DNA of 64,000 nt, taken from NCBI RefSeq assembly GCF_900109375.1, contig NZ_FOAB01000001.1, positions 682,001 through 746,000 of the forward strand, read 5' to 3'. Positions within the stretch are counted from its first letter, which is position 1; the number at the start of each line of letters is the position of its first letter. Below, in pieces: positions 63,421 to 64,000 of this stretch. A program made the position numbers and the translations under genes. The DNA is from Aquimarina amphilecti (lineage in GTDB: Bacteria; Bacteroidota; Bacteroidia; Flavobacteriales; Flavobacteriaceae). The notes below the pieces were generated by a model, which was given only the letters and a program-made list of their open reading frames with translations, was not told the origin of the DNA and made no database searches.

Positions 63421-63999
63421 TTAATTATTGATTTGTGAAAAATAAACGTCCTCTAAACTGGCATTTATGGGAACAAAACCATTTTTGGGATCCTTATCAC
63501 TCAGAACATGAATAATCGGTTTACCCAAAAACAGCTTTTCATTGATAACCTTGTATTTCTTTTTATGGATGTCTAACTCATTTTTGGGAATTGTTTTTTG
63601 ATACACCTTACCTTCAATGTTTTGAATAAGCTCTAATGGTTTTCCTTTTAGTACTACTTGACCTTGATTAATAATTGCCATATTCGTACATAACTCTTTT
63701 ATATCATCGACTATATGGGTGGATAAAATAACTATTGTATTTTCTCCTATTTCGCTCAATAGATTATAAAATCGATTACGTTCTGCAGGATCTAATCCAG
63801 CAGTTGGTTCATCTACTATGAGTAGCTTTGGGTTATTCAATAAAGCCTGAGCTATACCAAAACGTTGTTTCATTCCACCGGAATATCCTCCTAGGTTTTG
63901 ATTTCTTACATCATATAGATTTGTTTTATTTAATAGACCATTTACAACTTCTTTTCGCTCTTTTTTATTTGTAATTCCCTTTAGAACTGCTAAATGATT
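63421..63999 (-). CDS. ABC transporter ATP-binding protein, C-terminal fragment
   Basis: This is the last 192 codons of an ATPase gene cut by the right edge. Visible are the signature GGYSGGMKQRFGIAQAL, Walker B LLIVDEPTAGLDPAER and the H-loop IVILSTHIVDDI. The Walker A motif lies outside the window. The reading frame continues unbroken to the edge, so the Met at 63873 is internal and not the start. Its stop lies 10 bases before the permease/M1 gene, so they form one transporter operon. The C-terminal extension (about 80 residues) is typical of ABC-2 drug/lipid exporters. Confidence 0.92.
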   Translation of the reverse strand, partial: NHLAVLKGITNKKERKEVVNGLLNKTNLYDVRNQNLGGYSGGMKQRFGIAQALLNNPKLLIVDEPTAGLDPAERNRFYNLLSEIGENTIVILSTHIVDDIKELCTNMAIINQGQVVLKGKPLELIQNIEGKVYQKTIPKNELDIHKKKYKVINEKLFLGKPIIHVLSDKDPKNGFVPINASLEDVYFSQINN

Positions 64000-64000
64000 G

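Overview
The window looks like chromosomal DNA of a marine member of the Flavobacteriaceae (Bacteroidota). The reasons are strong A+T bias, many secreted proteins ending in type IX secretion (T9SS) sorting domains, LytS/LytTR two-component pairs, membrane-anchored AraC regulators, an ECF sigma/FecR/TonB receptor set, and one clear Bacteroidota-type promoter (TTG-N19-TAnnTTTG). An Aquimarina-like genus is my guess from the gene style and was not tested. I saw no tRNA, rRNA, CRISPR array, transposase, prophage or SusC/SusD pair.

Layout. 1-946: end of a LytS kinase and its LytTR regulator. 1013-3699: a LamG-like secreted protein, an amino-acid racemase and a divergent LysR regulator. 3745-8674: a MarR-controlled export operon (MarR, MMPL-type RND permease, LolA-like periplasmic protein, DUF1302-like outer-membrane protein) with two near-identical 18-bp palindromic operators. 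8738-10454: a second LytS/LytTR pair, divergent from a small enzyme cluster at 10657-13831 (membrane protein, two alpha/beta hydrolases, flavodoxin-fold reductase). 13969-21800: a three-gene operon of large secreted proteins (two beta-helix proteins and a ThuA/DUF1080 protein) that share beta-trefoil and T9SS tails. 22541-29336: a di-haem peroxidase lipoprotein, ECF sigma factor, FecR anti-sigma, STN-containing TonB receptor and a vanadium-haloperoxidase/PAP2-like lipoprotein. Three copies of one unusual promoter (GGTTGGGTAA-N14-CGTAT) link these genes into a probable regulon. 29414-34747: a third LytS/LytTR pair, a divergent outer-membrane receptor and a T9SS-secreted AA10 lytic polysaccharide monooxygenase (LPMO). 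35064-36857: a small membrane protein and an acyltransferase. 36951-44521: two amidohydrolases flanking a serine hydrolase, two membrane AraC regulators and a DJ-1/PfpI protein. 44871-46951: a YHYH-domain operon. 47170-50070: a GAF sensor kinase, a YqhD-type alcohol dehydrogenase and a small membrane protein. 50274-60000: two very large T9SS proteins, an outer-membrane phospholipase A and an oligopeptidase B-like protease. 60135-64000: an ABC permease/M1 peptidase fusion and its ATPase, cut by the window edge.

Three systems stand out. First, the ECF sigma regulon joins surface sensing to two lipoprotein oxidoreductase-type enzymes. Second, the secreted polysaccharide-acting proteins at 13969-21800 and 57001-60000 lie 35 kb apart, but each has a matching FadR/GntR-like palindrome upstream (AAATTGGTYAACCAATTT). 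Third, in the MarR export operon one operator overlaps the -33 element of a marR promoter that would yield a leaderless mRNA. Coordinates, motifs and inverted repeats were read directly from the sequence. Family names come from motif recognition without database searches.
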